A DNA stretch of 64,000 bases from Niabella pedocola. Lineage in GTDB: Bacteria; Bacteroidota; Bacteroidia; Chitinophagales; Chitinophagaceae. The notes beneath the pieces are model-generated. The model worked only from the letters and a program-made list of their open reading frames with translations, was not told the origin of the DNA and did not search any database. The stretch spans positions 186,001-250,000 of the forward strand of contig NZ_JAJNEC010000005.1 in the NCBI RefSeq assembly GCF_021044425.1. Reading direction: 5' to 3'. Shown piece after piece: positions 51,501-59,969 of this stretch. How positions within the stretch are numbered: the first letter of the stretch is position 1; each line of letters opens with the position of its first letter. The position numbers and the translations under genes were made by a program.

Positions 51501-52814
51501 ATGAGTAACCAACTACATTTCGACACATTGCAGGTGCATGCCGGTCAGCAACCAGATCCTGCTACCGGAAGCCGTGCCGTGCCTATTTACCAGACTACTT
51601 CTTATGTTTTCAAAAATGCAGATCATGCGGCCAACCTTTTTGGTTTAAAAGAATTTGGCAATATCTATACACGGATCATGAATCCGACTACCGATGTATT
51701 TGAACAGCGCGTTGCCGCCCTGGAGGGAGGGGTTGCTGCACTGGCTACATCTTCCGGACAGGCGGCCCAGTTCCTGGCTATTACCAACCTGCTGCAGGCC
51801 GGTGAAAATTTTGTTACCTCTCCGTTCCTTTATGGCGGAACATTCAACCAGTTTAAAGTTTCTTTCAAACGGCTGGGCATTGATGTACGCTTTGCAGCCG
51901 ATGATAATGTGGACAGTTTCCGCCCGCTTATCGATGATAAAACAAAAGCCATTTATATTGAAACGCTGGGCAACCCGCGGTTAAATGTTCCCGACTTTGA
52001 GAAGTTTGCGGCGCTGGCCAAGGAATACGATCTTCCATTGATCGTTGATAATACCTTTGGTGCCGGCGGTTACCTGTTTCAGCCCATTAAACATGGCGCC
52101 AACATTGTAGTAGAGGCTGCCACCAAGTGGATCGGCGGACATGGAAACAGCATTGGCGGTATCATTGTAGATGGAGGAAATTACAACTGGGGCAACGGAA
52201 AATTCCCGCAATTCTCCGAACCCTCAGAAGGATATCATGGCCTTAACTTCTGGCAGATATTTGGAGAAGGCAACCCGCTGGGACTGCCCAATATCGCTTT
52301 CGCCATCCGTGCCCGTGTAGAAGGCCTGCGCGATTTTGGTCCGGCACTGAGTCCCTTTAACTCCTTCCTGTTGCTGCAGGGCCTGGAAACGCTTTCACTG
52401 CGCGTACAACGCACGGTAGACAACGCGCTCGCGCTTGCACAATGGCTGGAGCAACACGACAAGATTGAGTTTGTATGGTACCCGGGGTTGGAAAGCAGCC
52501 CCTATCATACGCTGGCCAAAAAATACCTTACCAATGGCTTCGGCGGCGTGCTGCAATTTGGCATCAAAGGCGGACTCGAAAACGGCAGAGCGTTTATCAA
52601 CAACCTGAAGCTCGTAAGTCACCTGGCAAATGTGGGCGATGCCAAAACCCTGGCCATCCACCCCGCTTCCACCACACACGAACAGCTCAGCGAAACCGAA
52701 AGAGCCAATGCTGGTGTATTGGACAACCTGATCCGCATCAGCCTGGGTATTGAGCATATCGAAGATATTAAAGCAGATTTCGAGCAGGCTTTTGCCGCTG
52801 TTTTTAACAAGTAA
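51501..52814 (+). CDS. metY: O-acetylhomoserine sulfhydrylase
   Basis: A PLP enzyme that makes homocysteine from O-acetylhomoserine and sulfide (437 residues, the normal size). Typical segments: HFDTLQVHAGQQPDPATGSRAVPIYQTTSY at the N-terminus, IYTRIMNPTTDVFEQRVAALEGG, the PLP-phosphate region SSGQAAQF, DNTFGAGGYLFQP, and the Schiff-base Lys209 in EAATKWIGGHGNSIGG; the C-terminal HPASTTHEQLSE is also diagnostic. It is the first gene of metY-metX-hom and stands behind the SAM riboswitch. Confidence 0.95.
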   Translation: MSNQLHFDTLQVHAGQQPDPATGSRAVPIYQTTSYVFKNADHAANLFGLKEFGNIYTRIMNPTTDVFEQRVAALEGGVAALATSSGQAAQFLAITNLLQAGENFVTSPFLYGGTFNQFKVSFKRLGIDVRFAADDNVDSFRPLIDDKTKAIYIETLGNPRLNVPDFEKFAALAKEYDLPLIVDNTFGAGGYLFQPIKHGANIVVEAATKWIGGHGNSIGGIIVDGGNYNWGNGKFPQFSEPSEGYHGLNFWQIFGEGNPLGLPNIAFAIRARVEGLRDFGPALSPFNSFLLLQGLETLSLRVQRTVDNALALAQWLEQHDKIEFVWYPGLESSPYHTLAKKYLTNGFGGVLQFGIKGGLENGRAFINNLKLVSHLANVGDAKTLAIHPASTTHEQLSETERANAGVLDNLIRISLGIEHIEDIKADFEQAFAAVFNK

Positions 52815-52822
52815 AAAACAAG

Positions 52823-52868
52823 GCCTGTAAGGTTTACCGTCGTTACAGATTGGTTAAGCCTTACAGGT
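52823..52868 (+). terminator. Hairpin between metY and metX
   Basis: GCCTGTAAGG (52823-52832) pairs with CCTTACAGGT (52859-52868) across a 26-base loop. TCTTTC rather than a full T run follows, and metX begins 12 bp later. It may reduce readthrough or protect the metY message. Confidence 0.5.
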
Positions 52869-52880
52869 CTTTCAAAAAGA

Positions 52881-53921
52881 ATGCAACAAAACGTATTTAC
52901 ATATTCGGCACCCTTTGTATTGGAAAGCGGTGTTCTTTTTCAGAACCTGCGGCTGGCTTATACAACCTATGGCCGCATCAATGAAGATCAATCCAATGTG
53001 ATATGGATTTTTCATGCACTTACAGCAAACAGCAATCCGCATGAATGGTGGCCCGAGATGCTTGGTGAAGGCAAAGCGTTTGATCCCGGCAAGGATTTTA
53101 TCATTTGCGTAAACATGCCGGGCAGTTGCTACGGCAGCAGCAGCCCCCTGGATACAAACCCGGCAACCGGCGAACCGTATTACCATGATTTCCCATTCTT
53201 CACCATCCGCGATATGGCACGCGCGTACCAGTTACTGCAAAAAGAACTGGGCATTCAAAAAATAAAGATCGGTATCGGCGGCAGCACCGGCGGACAGCAG
53301 CTGCTCGAATGGGCGGTCCAGGATCCGGGGCTTTTTGAATACATCGTTCCGCTGGCTACCAACGCAGTGCACTCCCCGTGGGGAAAGGCCTTTAATGCCT
53401 CCCAGCGGTTTGCGATAGAAGCCGATCAAACCTGGCAAACAAAAAATCCGGAAGCCGGACGGAAAGGCATGGAGGTGGCGCGGGGCATTGCCCTGCTCTC
53501 GTATCGTAATGCCACGGCCTATAACAAAACACAATCCGAACACTCGGATGAACAACTGGAAGCATTCCGGAGCGAAAGTTATCAACGCTACCAGGGCACC
53601 AAGTTAGCAGCCCGCTTCAATGCCTTCAGCTATTATGCACTTAGCAAAAGCATGGACAGTCATAACCTCGGCCGCGGTCGCGGCGGGGTCATTAAAGCAC
53701 TGGGAACCATTCAGGCCAAAACCCTGGCGCTGGCACTGGAGGGGGATCTGTTATTTCCGCCGGAAGAACAGGAATTTTTAGCAGAGCATATTCCCGGGGC
53801 CATCGAAAAAGAGATCCGCTCCGACTACGGGCACGATGGATTCCTGCTGGAATTTGACCAGATATCAGAAGCAATAAAAAAATTCACAACCCGTCATGCC
53901 GAGGGCGTGGCGATAAAATAA
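52881..53921 (+). CDS. metX: Homoserine O-acetyltransferase
   Basis: An alpha/beta-hydrolase enzyme that acetylates homoserine with acetyl-CoA, supplying MetY. The 346-residue protein has the nucleophile elbow GIGGSTGGQQ (Ser135), where many homologues have GGSMGGMQ; the substrate loop NMPGSCYGSSSPL; the acid in LALEGDLLFPPEEQ; and the His in SDYGHDGFLLE. The family residue split between acetyl and succinyl donors cannot be settled by eye, but pairing with metY favours acetyl. hom follows after five bases. Confidence 0.93.
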   Translation: MQQNVFTYSAPFVLESGVLFQNLRLAYTTYGRINEDQSNVIWIFHALTANSNPHEWWPEMLGEGKAFDPGKDFIICVNMPGSCYGSSSPLDTNPATGEPYYHDFPFFTIRDMARAYQLLQKELGIQKIKIGIGGSTGGQQLLEWAVQDPGLFEYIVPLATNAVHSPWGKAFNASQRFAIEADQTWQTKNPEAGRKGMEVARGIALLSYRNATAYNKTQSEHSDEQLEAFRSESYQRYQGTKLAARFNAFSYYALSKSMDSHNLGRGRGGVIKALGTIQAKTLALALEGDLLFPPEEQEFLAEHIPGAIEKEIRSDYGHDGFLLEFDQISEAIKKFTTRHAEGVAIK

Positions 53922-53926
53922 AAACA

Positions 53927-55183
53927 ATGGGCGAACATAGAGAATTAGTGATCGGGCTATTTGGCTTTGGTGTGGTAGGAGAAGGTCTTTACAAAGTGTT
54001 GCAGCAAACACCTTCCTTAAAAGCAAGCATCAAAAAAGTCTGCATCAAACATCCGGGTAAAAAAAGAAATGCACCGGAAGACCTGTTTACAACAGACCGC
54101 GATGAGCTGTTAAACGACACTTCGATCAACCTGATCGTAGAGGTGATCGACGATGCTGTTGCCGGTTTTGAAATAGTAAGCACGGCATTAAAAAATGGCA
54201 AGGACGTAGTAAGCTCTTCCAAGAAAATGATCGCGGAAAACCTGCCTGCGTTGCTGGAACTGCAGCAAAAAACCGGCCGGTCCCTGCTATACGAATCTTC
54301 CGCCTGCGCCTCTATCCCCGTGATCCGGAACCTGGAAGAGTATTACGATAATGATCTTTTACACAGCATCCGTGCCATCGTAAACGGAAGCACCAACTTT
54401 ATCCTCACCAAGATCTTTGAAGAGAACCTGACATTTAAAGATGCGTTGTTGCTGGCCCAGCAGCTGGGTTTTGCGGAAAGCGACCCAACGCTTGACGTGG
54501 AAGGATTTGATGCGCTGAACAAATGGACCATCCTGTTGCTCCATGCTTATGGTATTGTGGCACACCCGGATCATATCCTGTTTAACGGCATTCAGAATAT
54601 TGCCAAATCAGATGCCCTGGTGGCCAAAGCCCGCGGGCAGCAGATCAAACTGGTAGCGCAGGCTAAAAAGCTGATCAATGGCGGTGTAGGGGCCTATGTG
54701 CTGCCTCAGTTTGTAAATACCGATAGTCCGTTGTCGTTTGTGAAGAATGAATACAACGGGGTGGTTATTGAAAGCGGATTTGCCGATCAGCAATTCTTTT
54801 ATGGCAAGGGCGCGGGAAGCTTTCCTACAGCATCAGCGGTGCTGAGCGATATCTCCGCACTGCGGTATGAATACCGTTATGAGTATAAAAAATTATACCA
54901 CCATAAACCGCATCAGCTCAATGATGCCATTTACCTGAAAGTATTTGTAAGCTTTACCGATCTGGCAAATATCCCGAAAGAGGATTTTGAATGGATTGAG
55001 GAGTGGCATGCCCAGGAAAGCCGCAAATACCTGTCTGGCGTAATCGCTTTACAAAAGCTAAAGCAAAACGCCTGGTGGAAAGAGAACGGCACTTCCCTGA
55101 TTGTGGAAGCCGATGGCATTATCGAAGATATCGAAGAACGGAAGTTAAAGAAGAAAAGCCTGGAGTTGGCAGGCCTGTTATAG
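53927..55183 (+). CDS. hom: Homoserine dehydrogenase
   Basis: Reduces aspartate semialdehyde to homoserine, feeding MetX. The 418-residue enzyme has the NAD(P)-binding GFGVVGEGLYKVL near residue 13, the VVSSSKKMIAENLPALLELQ strand-helix, the catalytic YESSACASIPVIRNL and NGSTNFILTKIFEENLTFKDALLLAQQLGFAESDPTLDVEGFDALNK (catalytic Asp/Lys region). The C-terminal part is short and does not form an obvious complete ACT domain. It closes the SAM-controlled operon and is followed by a strong terminator. Confidence 0.94.
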   Translation: MGEHRELVIGLFGFGVVGEGLYKVLQQTPSLKASIKKVCIKHPGKKRNAPEDLFTTDRDELLNDTSINLIVEVIDDAVAGFEIVSTALKNGKDVVSSSKKMIAENLPALLELQQKTGRSLLYESSACASIPVIRNLEEYYDNDLLHSIRAIVNGSTNFILTKIFEENLTFKDALLLAQQLGFAESDPTLDVEGFDALNKWTILLLHAYGIVAHPDHILFNGIQNIAKSDALVAKARGQQIKLVAQAKKLINGGVGAYVLPQFVNTDSPLSFVKNEYNGVVIESGFADQQFFYGKGAGSFPTASAVLSDISALRYEYRYEYKKLYHHKPHQLNDAIYLKVFVSFTDLANIPKEDFEWIEEWHAQESRKYLSGVIALQKLKQNAWWKENGTSLIVEADGIIEDIEERKLKKKSLELAGLL

Positions 55184-55190
55184 GTTTGAG

Positions 55191-55240
55191 GTACCATGTT
55201 TCAGGTTGCACGTTATGTGCTGAAACCTGAAACATGGTAC
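55191..55240. terminator. Long bidirectional terminator hairpin
   Basis: GTACCATGTTTCAGGTT (55191-55207) pairs perfectly with its complement at 55224-55240, and GCAC/GTGC extend the stem inward. It sits between the convergent hom and tsaD genes. Confidence 0.85.
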
Positions 55241-55250
55241 TTTTAAACCA

Positions 55251-56294
55251 TTAAAATCCCCTGGCCAAAGAGGGCACCGACAGGTCGGCAAAATCATTTT
55301 CAAGATATTTATAATAGCCGGTGATGGCGATCATACCGGCATTATCCGTACAGTACTGAAAATCCGGGATAAAGGTATTCCAGCCTTTCTGTTCTCCCAT
55401 TTCCTTAAACGCCTTACGCAGTCCGCTATTGGCAGACACACCCCCTGCAATACAAAGATCTTTTATTTCCAGGTCTTTTGCTGCCTTGCTTAACTTATTC
55501 AATAAGATCGAAATGATCCGGCTTTGAATGGAGGCACAGATATCCTTCAGATTTTCATCAATAAAACGTTGCCGCTCCCCCTCTGTGGCCGCAAAGGCTT
55601 CTTTATACACCTGTGCGGTACCTGCATTTCTCAGGAAATAAAGAATGGCGGTTTTTAGTCCGCTGAAGCTGAAATTATACCCGGGTATTTTGGGTTCCGG
55701 AAATTGAAACCGGTCCGGGTTCCCCTCCTTTGCGTGTTTATCCACCAACGGTCCGCCCGGGTAGGGCAATCCCAGCATTTTTGCGGCCTTATCAAAGGCT
55801 TCTCCGGCAGCATCATCAATGGTTTCACCGATAATTTCCAGCTGGGTGGGTGACACACATTTTACGATCTGGGTATGCCCGCCACTCACCGTTAAACACA
55901 AAAAGGGAAACGAAGGTTTATCATCGGGTATTAGGTTTGCCAGTACATGCGCCTGCATGTGGTTGACTGCAATCAGGGGTTTATCCAATGCCAGCGACAG
56001 CGATTTTGCAAACTGCCCACCCACCAGTAAACTTCCGATAAGCCCCGGTGCCTGTGTAAAAGCAATCGCATCCATATCTTCCAGCAGCAGTCCGCTTTGC
56101 TTTAATGCCACATCCACCACGGGTACGATGTGTTGCATATGCGCCCGCGAGGCCAGCTCGGGAACCACGCCCCCATGTTCTGCATGGACCGCCTGCGTGG
56201 CAATCCGATTTGATAATATTTTTCCACCGCTGCAAACCGCTGCAGAGGTTTCATCACAACTCGATTCGATTGCCAGTATATTTATCTTGCTCAT
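55251..56294 (-). CDS. tsaD: tRNA N6-adenosine threonylcarbamoyltransferase TsaD
   Basis: Transfers the threonylcarbamoyl group to A37 of ANN-decoding tRNAs. The 347-residue ASKHA-fold protein starts MSKINILAIESSCDETSAAV; the metal site HMQAH has His112 and His116; SGGHTQIVKC and GEAFDKAAKMLGLPYPGGP bind the nucleotide; CIAGGVSANSGLR and CTDNAGMIA complete the site. Its partners TsaB, TsaC and TsaE are not in this window. Confidence 0.96.
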   Translation of the reverse strand: MSKINILAIESSCDETSAAVCSGGKILSNRIATQAVHAEHGGVVPELASRAHMQHIVPVVDVALKQSGLLLEDMDAIAFTQAPGLIGSLLVGGQFAKSLSLALDKPLIAVNHMQAHVLANLIPDDKPSFPFLCLTVSGGHTQIVKCVSPTQLEIIGETIDDAAGEAFDKAAKMLGLPYPGGPLVDKHAKEGNPDRFQFPEPKIPGYNFSFSGLKTAILYFLRNAGTAQVYKEAFAATEGERQRFIDENLKDICASIQSRIISILLNKLSKAAKDLEIKDLCIAGGVSANSGLRKAFKEMGEQKGWNTFIPDFQYCTDNAGMIAITGYYKYLENDFADLSVPSLARGF

Positions 56295-56309
56295 ATTTTA
56301 ATTGCTTCA

Positions 56310-56355
56310 GTCCTTATTCACTATTGCCCATTCACTATTGACAATTCACTATTCT
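56310..56355. repeat. Short-word repeat ATTCACTATT
   Basis: Three to four overlapping copies of TTCACTATTG-like text lie between tsaD and the permease gene, similar in character to the other word repeats in this window. Confidence 0.5.
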
Positions 56356-57603
56356 CTAACTCCGGATCGCCACCACCGGGTTCATTTTCGCCGCCTGTAC
56401 GGCCGGAACAATACCTGCAACCACTCCTACAACCACACAAATCAAAAAGGTCCACACCATATTTCCAATGGATATAAATACCGGAAAATCGAGCGCCTTA
56501 CTCAGGATCTGTGCCAGCAGGTATACCAGGAATAAACCGATCAATCCGCCCAGCATGCAAAGAAAGGCCGATTCCAGCAGGAACTCCGTAAGAATGATCT
56601 GCCGCTTGGCCCCGAGGGCCTTCTTCAGTCCTATTTGCGAAGTACGTTCCTTTACGGTTACAAACATGATATTGGCCACGCCAAATAATCCAACGATCAA
56701 ACTGATCCCCCCGATCACAGCGCCTCCGATATTTAAACCAGCAAATGCCTCTTCCACCTGGTCCCCGATATCGTTGATATCATTCAACGCAAAATTGTCC
56801 TCCTGCTTCGGACTAAGTTTGTGCAAACTCCGCATTGTTACCATCAGTTCATCTTTCAACCCCTTACTGGTGATCTGCTCCCGGCCCTGTACCATAATTA
56901 CCGGATCTGTCTTTTCTTCATTGTAAATCGTTCGCCCGAACAGAAAAGGCAGGATCACGCTCTGATCAAACCCCCAGCCGCCGATCATCTGCTTGCCCTG
57001 TTTTTCAATTACGCCGGCCACCAGGATCTTCCGCCCCGCAATCGAAATCAATTTATTTACCGCCAGCTCCGGTTCATTAAATAACTTTTCAGCAATCTCA
57101 TTACCGATCACGGCGACATTGGTACCATAGCTAAATTCAGCATCCGAAATAAACCGGCCAAATCCCATGGTCAGCGGCTGAATCTTGATGTATTCATCGC
57201 TCACACTATACACATTCACGCCGTTTAACAGGTAGCCTGAAAACTCCACGTTTCCTCTTCCCTGCAGCGCAAAGGCCACATACCGGGCATTGGGCGTTCG
57301 CTCTTTGATGGGCTTTACCTCATCGTAACGCGGAACCGGCCGGTTCACATATTTCCACCAGGGGTAATCCGGTCCGCCGCCATAATCCCATTTATCTACA
57401 TAGATCGTATTGGAGCCCAGGGTCTTGATTTCATTCTGTATATTTTGCTGCAGGCTGTTCACGGTTGCCAACACGCCGATGATGCAGAAGATGCCGATGG
57501 TAATACCAAAAAGCGACAGGAAGGTGCGCAATTTATTTTTCCATAGCTCCTGCATGGCCATGCGAAAACTACTGCCTATAATTTCCAGTGATCGCCTTAA
57601 CAT
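56356..57603 (-). CDS. ABC transporter permease (MacB/FtsX type)
   Basis: From ATG 57603 (MLRRSLEIIGSSFRMAMQEL) the protein has 415 residues; the longer frame to 57729 adds an unlikely 42. It has one N-terminal span (LRTFLSLFGITIGIFCIIGVLATV), a periplasmic MacB_PCD domain (residues about 50-260), and three C-terminal spans of the FtsX fold (INIGGAVIGGISLIVGLFGVANIMFV, FLCMLGGLIGLFLVYLLAQIL, TFLICVVVGVVAGIVPAVQAAKMNPVVAIRS). Such permeases work with an ATPase and often a periplasmic adaptor in lipoprotein or drug export; neither partner is nearby. Confidence 0.9.
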   Translation of the reverse strand: MLRRSLEIIGSSFRMAMQELWKNKLRTFLSLFGITIGIFCIIGVLATVNSLQQNIQNEIKTLGSNTIYVDKWDYGGGPDYPWWKYVNRPVPRYDEVKPIKERTPNARYVAFALQGRGNVEFSGYLLNGVNVYSVSDEYIKIQPLTMGFGRFISDAEFSYGTNVAVIGNEIAEKLFNEPELAVNKLISIAGRKILVAGVIEKQGKQMIGGWGFDQSVILPFLFGRTIYNEEKTDPVIMVQGREQITSKGLKDELMVTMRSLHKLSPKQEDNFALNDINDIGDQVEEAFAGLNIGGAVIGGISLIVGLFGVANIMFVTVKERTSQIGLKKALGAKRQIILTEFLLESAFLCMLGGLIGLFLVYLLAQILSKALDFPVFISIGNMVWTFLICVVVGVVAGIVPAVQAAKMNPVVAIRS

Positions 57604-57755
57604 AGGTACAAATATAACTAGGTTTTTATTGCTTTTTACAAAGGGGTATTCCGCCGGCCGGCGCCGGGGATGTTTGACGGTTAAAATTCCGCGCATTGCA
57701 ATCGAAAACAGCCGCTTCCCGGCGGTCAAATAAAAAAATGGTGATTATGTAGTTA

Positions 57756-57777
57756 TATACGTAGTTAACTACGTATA
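57756..57777. promoter_or_regulatory. 22-bp perfect palindromic operator
   Basis: The half-site TATACGTAGTT (57756-57766) is followed directly by its exact reverse complement (57767-57777). Its right end overlaps the -7 box at 57774, a placement expected for repression. The MarR gene in the operon it precedes is the natural candidate to bind it. Confidence 0.75.
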
Positions 57778-57781
57778 TTTG
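57774..57781 (+). promoter_or_regulatory. -7 promoter element of the GNAT-MarR operon
   Basis: TATATTTG, an exact TAnnTTTG match, 20 bp before the GNAT ATG and overlapping the palindrome by four bases. Confidence 0.7.
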
Positions 57782-57801
57782 TTATTCAAAAATATACAGC
57801 C

Positions 57802-58293
57802 ATGTTTAGCATCCGCGAACTGAATCATACCCATAGCCCGCAGGTTATTGACCTGATCCTGCATATCCAGCAGGTGGAGTTTAATGTGCCGGTAACGCTG
57901 GAAAGCCAGCCGGACCTGCAACAGATTGAACGCTTTTATATAGAGCCCGGCGGAAATTTCTGGGGTGCTTTTTCAGGCGATATCCTGATCGGGACCATTG
58001 CCCTGATCCGCACCCCGGAACAAACCGGCGTGATCCGGAAAATGTTTGTAAAAAAGGAATACCGGGGTACGCAACCAGGAGTAGCCCAGGAGCTGCTGCA
58101 GACCCTTATCCGGTATTGCCGGCAACAAGGGATCGAAACCATTTACCTGGGTACGGTTGACCTGCTGAAAGCAGCCATGCGGTTTTATGAAAAGCATGGT
58201 TTTGCCGAAATCCCTGAAACAGCGCTTCCCTCCTTTTTCCCAAAAATGCCCGTTGATAACCGGTTCTATTCACTTTCACTTAAAAACCAATAA
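57802..58293 (+). CDS. GNAT family N-acetyltransferase
   Basis: A 163-residue acetyl-CoA-dependent transferase. The core beta4-alpha3 acetyl-CoA site is VIRKMFVKKEYRGTQPGVAQELLQTLI (the R/Q-x-x-G-x-G/A signature appears as RGTQPGVA), followed by GIETIYLGTVDLLKAAMRFYEKHGF. The substrate is unknown. The MarR gene begins five bases after its stop and the two share a palindrome-covered promoter, so the transferase may act on a compound sensed by the regulator. Confidence 0.9.
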   Translation: MFSIRELNHTHSPQVIDLILHIQQVEFNVPVTLESQPDLQQIERFYIEPGGNFWGAFSGDILIGTIALIRTPEQTGVIRKMFVKKEYRGTQPGVAQELLQTLIRYCRQQGIETIYLGTVDLLKAAMRFYEKHGFAEIPETALPSFFPKMPVDNRFYSLSLKNQ

Positions 58294-58297
58294 TGTA

Positions 58298-58786
58298 ATG
58301 GATATTATTGATGAAGCCGGCATACTGGCACTGGCCACCCGCTTACAGCGACTAAGTGAGCGCTTCCGCAAACAAGGGCATGAAGTATACCGGGCATACG
58401 GTATTGACTTTGATCCCAAATGGTTTCCTGTGATCTATGCATTGCATAAAAAAAACGTACTGGGCGTTATGGAGCTGGCCGCGGAAATCGGCTATACCCA
58501 TCCTTCTACCATCAGCCTTTTAAAAGAATTGGAGAAAAAAAAACTGATCCGGTCAAAAAAACATCCTGCCGACGAGCGGAAACGCCAGCTCAGCCTTTCC
58601 TCCCAGGGACAGGCCCTGGTTACAGCCATGCAGCCGGTATGGGAATTACTGGCACAGGCCATTACGCAAATAACAGATACCCGGAACAACCTGTTTAAAT
58701 CCATTACAGAAGTGGAACAACGTCTGGGACAAACAGCCCTCACGGATGCCGCATTACAGATGCAACAAAAAAGAACCGGGCAATAG
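58298..58786 (+). CDS. MarR family transcriptional regulator
   Basis: A 162-residue winged-helix regulator. The ATG at 58298 is five bases after the GNAT stop; an ATG at 58187 would overlap the GNAT gene and add 37 non-conserved residues. The DNA-binding part reads KNVLGVMELAAEIGYTHPSTISLLKELEKKKLIRSKKHPADERKRQLSLSSQGQAL, with the DxRxxxxxLT-type wing (DERKRQLSLS). Flanking helices form the dimer. It probably represses its own operon through the palindrome at 57756. Confidence 0.92.
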   Translation: MDIIDEAGILALATRLQRLSERFRKQGHEVYRAYGIDFDPKWFPVIYALHKKNVLGVMELAAEIGYTHPSTISLLKELEKKKLIRSKKHPADERKRQLSLSSQGQALVTAMQPVWELLAQAITQITDTRNNLFKSITEVEQRLGQTALTDAALQMQQKRTGQ

Positions 58787-58907
58787 GGCATTGGTATTCC
58801 ATCGTTCTGCTTAGAGGTTTGGGTTCTTAGGTGGCTGATGCCCCCATCTGTAGCGCGCCTGTTTACACAGCGGCACGGTTTCCGGTATGCGTGCGTGTCT
58901 AATGCCG

Positions 58908-59558
58908 CTATTGATTCCGGGTTCGCTCCGCCTCCTGGTAGCACCAGTAAATGATCTGTTCGATCGATTTAAAAAGCTGTTCTCTTCCCTTTTTGCTGGT
59001 AGCATCAATGCCGCAGATCGTATTGGTATTATACCGGGAGTGCAGGATAATATAATAAATAGCTGATACCAGCAGCGCATTCACAGCCCGGAAGTTTACG
59101 GCGGAACCCCTGAAATATTTGTCCGACAATTTGAACAGTTGTTCACCAAAGCGCTCCCGCTCATCCAGGATCTCCTGCAACAGGGGATTCTTCTCGCTCA
59201 GCTCCCACAGGATGATATGCTGCATTTCCGGCGAATGTTCCAGGAACGTGAATTGTCCTTTTAAGATCTCCACCACCTTGTTTGCCGGCAGATCAGCAAG
59301 GGGCGCCTGCTCGGTCAGCAACTCGGTACGCTTCCAGAAATCATTTTTTTTGAGATAGGCGTCGATTAATCCTCCCAGGCTACCAAAATAGTTATAGATC
59401 AGTTTTTTGTCGAGTTTTGCATGGGCCGCGATATGTTGCGCTTTCAGTGCCTTGTAACCATCTTTTTGAAGAATTGCGCCTACGGAATGCAGCAGTTTTT
59501 CCATGGACTTTAGCTTATCCCGCTTCGGCACCCGTGTATTTCTTTGTTCCGTTTTCAT
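58908..59558 (-). CDS. TetR/AcrR family transcriptional regulator
   Basis: A 216-residue regulator from ATG 59558 (a TTG three codons earlier is unlikely). The N-terminal helix-turn-helix is MEKLLHSVGAILQKDGYKALKAQHIAAHAKLDKKLIYNYFGSLGGLIDAYL, a typical TetR head. The ligand domain (about 70-216) is helical and shows no known signature. It is convergent with the MarR gene; the targets are unknown. The dyad at 59736 lies upstream and could be one of its sites. Confidence 0.9.
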   Translation of the reverse strand: MKTEQRNTRVPKRDKLKSMEKLLHSVGAILQKDGYKALKAQHIAAHAKLDKKLIYNYFGSLGGLIDAYLKKNDFWKRTELLTEQAPLADLPANKVVEILKGQFTFLEHSPEMQHIILWELSEKNPLLQEILDERERFGEQLFKLSDKYFRGSAVNFRAVNALLVSAIYYIILHSRYNTNTICGIDATSKKGREQLFKSIEQIIYWCYQEAERTRNQ

Positions 59559-59735
59559 AGTAAACAAACTTCAGAAGCTGTTTTTGTAGCGAAGCCTGGT
59601 TCAAAAATGCTTCTGTTAGATGTATTAGAAATATTTTCAAAAAAAGCTGAATATTTATGAAAAATCAACAAAAATCTTGCATATTACACACATTTTCAGT
59701 CAATAAGGTATATTTTTTCAATTATCCGGAATTGC
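59559..59735. other. A/T-rich upstream region of the tetR-type gene
   Basis: No gene. The stretch is A/T rich and must hold the TetR promoter; the best minus-strand box I find is GATTTTTG near 59670, one mismatch from the -7 consensus. Confidence 0.35.
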
Positions 59736-59777
59736 TTAATCGTTACAAGTCACCGTCCGTTGACTTATAACGATTAA
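59736..59777. promoter_or_regulatory. 17-bp inverted repeat (operator-like dyad)
   Basis: TTAATCGTTACAAGTCA (59736-59752) and TGACTTATAACGATTAA (59761-59777) are inverted copies with one mismatch, separated by CCGTCCGT. The right arm contains the -33 TTG of the promoter at 59760-59790, so a bound dimer would block that promoter. Confidence 0.7.
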
Positions 59778-59790
59778 AGATATACCTTTG
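59760..59790 (+). promoter_or_regulatory. Orphan promoter with full -33/-7 elements
   Basis: TTG at 59760-59762, 20 bp spacer, TACCTTTG at 59783-59790. This is as good a match as the tRNA-Val promoter, yet no gene follows. Confidence 0.75.
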
Positions 59791-59796
59791 CTTCAT

Positions 59797-59848
59797 TCAA
59801 AACTGCAGATCCTGTAAAAAAATTTATTTTACAGCACCTGTTTTTTTT
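59797..59848 (+). ncRNA. Candidate small RNA of about 50 nt
   Basis: The predicted transcript starts about 7 bp after the -7 box and meets a terminator at once: CTGTAAAA (59812-59819) pairs with TTTTACAG (59827-59834), CAG/CTG extend the stem outward, and eight T residues follow (59841-59848). No open frame lies inside. Readthrough would run to a second terminator at 59931, giving about 170 nt. The existence of the RNA is inferred from these signals only. Confidence 0.45.
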
Positions 59849-59930
59849 GATTTATATCATGTGCCGTTGCTAGTTAAAACAGGCCATCTAAGTGCTTTTG
59901 AGGCGGATTGGTAGCTACAGGTTGATTATA

Positions 59931-59969
59931 ATGGATATGCTCTTATGCTTAGTATGTCCATTTTTTTTT
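59931..59969 (+). terminator. Second orphan terminator
   Basis: ATGGATATGC (59931-59940) pairs with GTATGTCCAT (59952-59961) using two G-T pairs, and a run of nine T residues follows. No protein gene precedes it on this strand. Confidence 0.7.
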
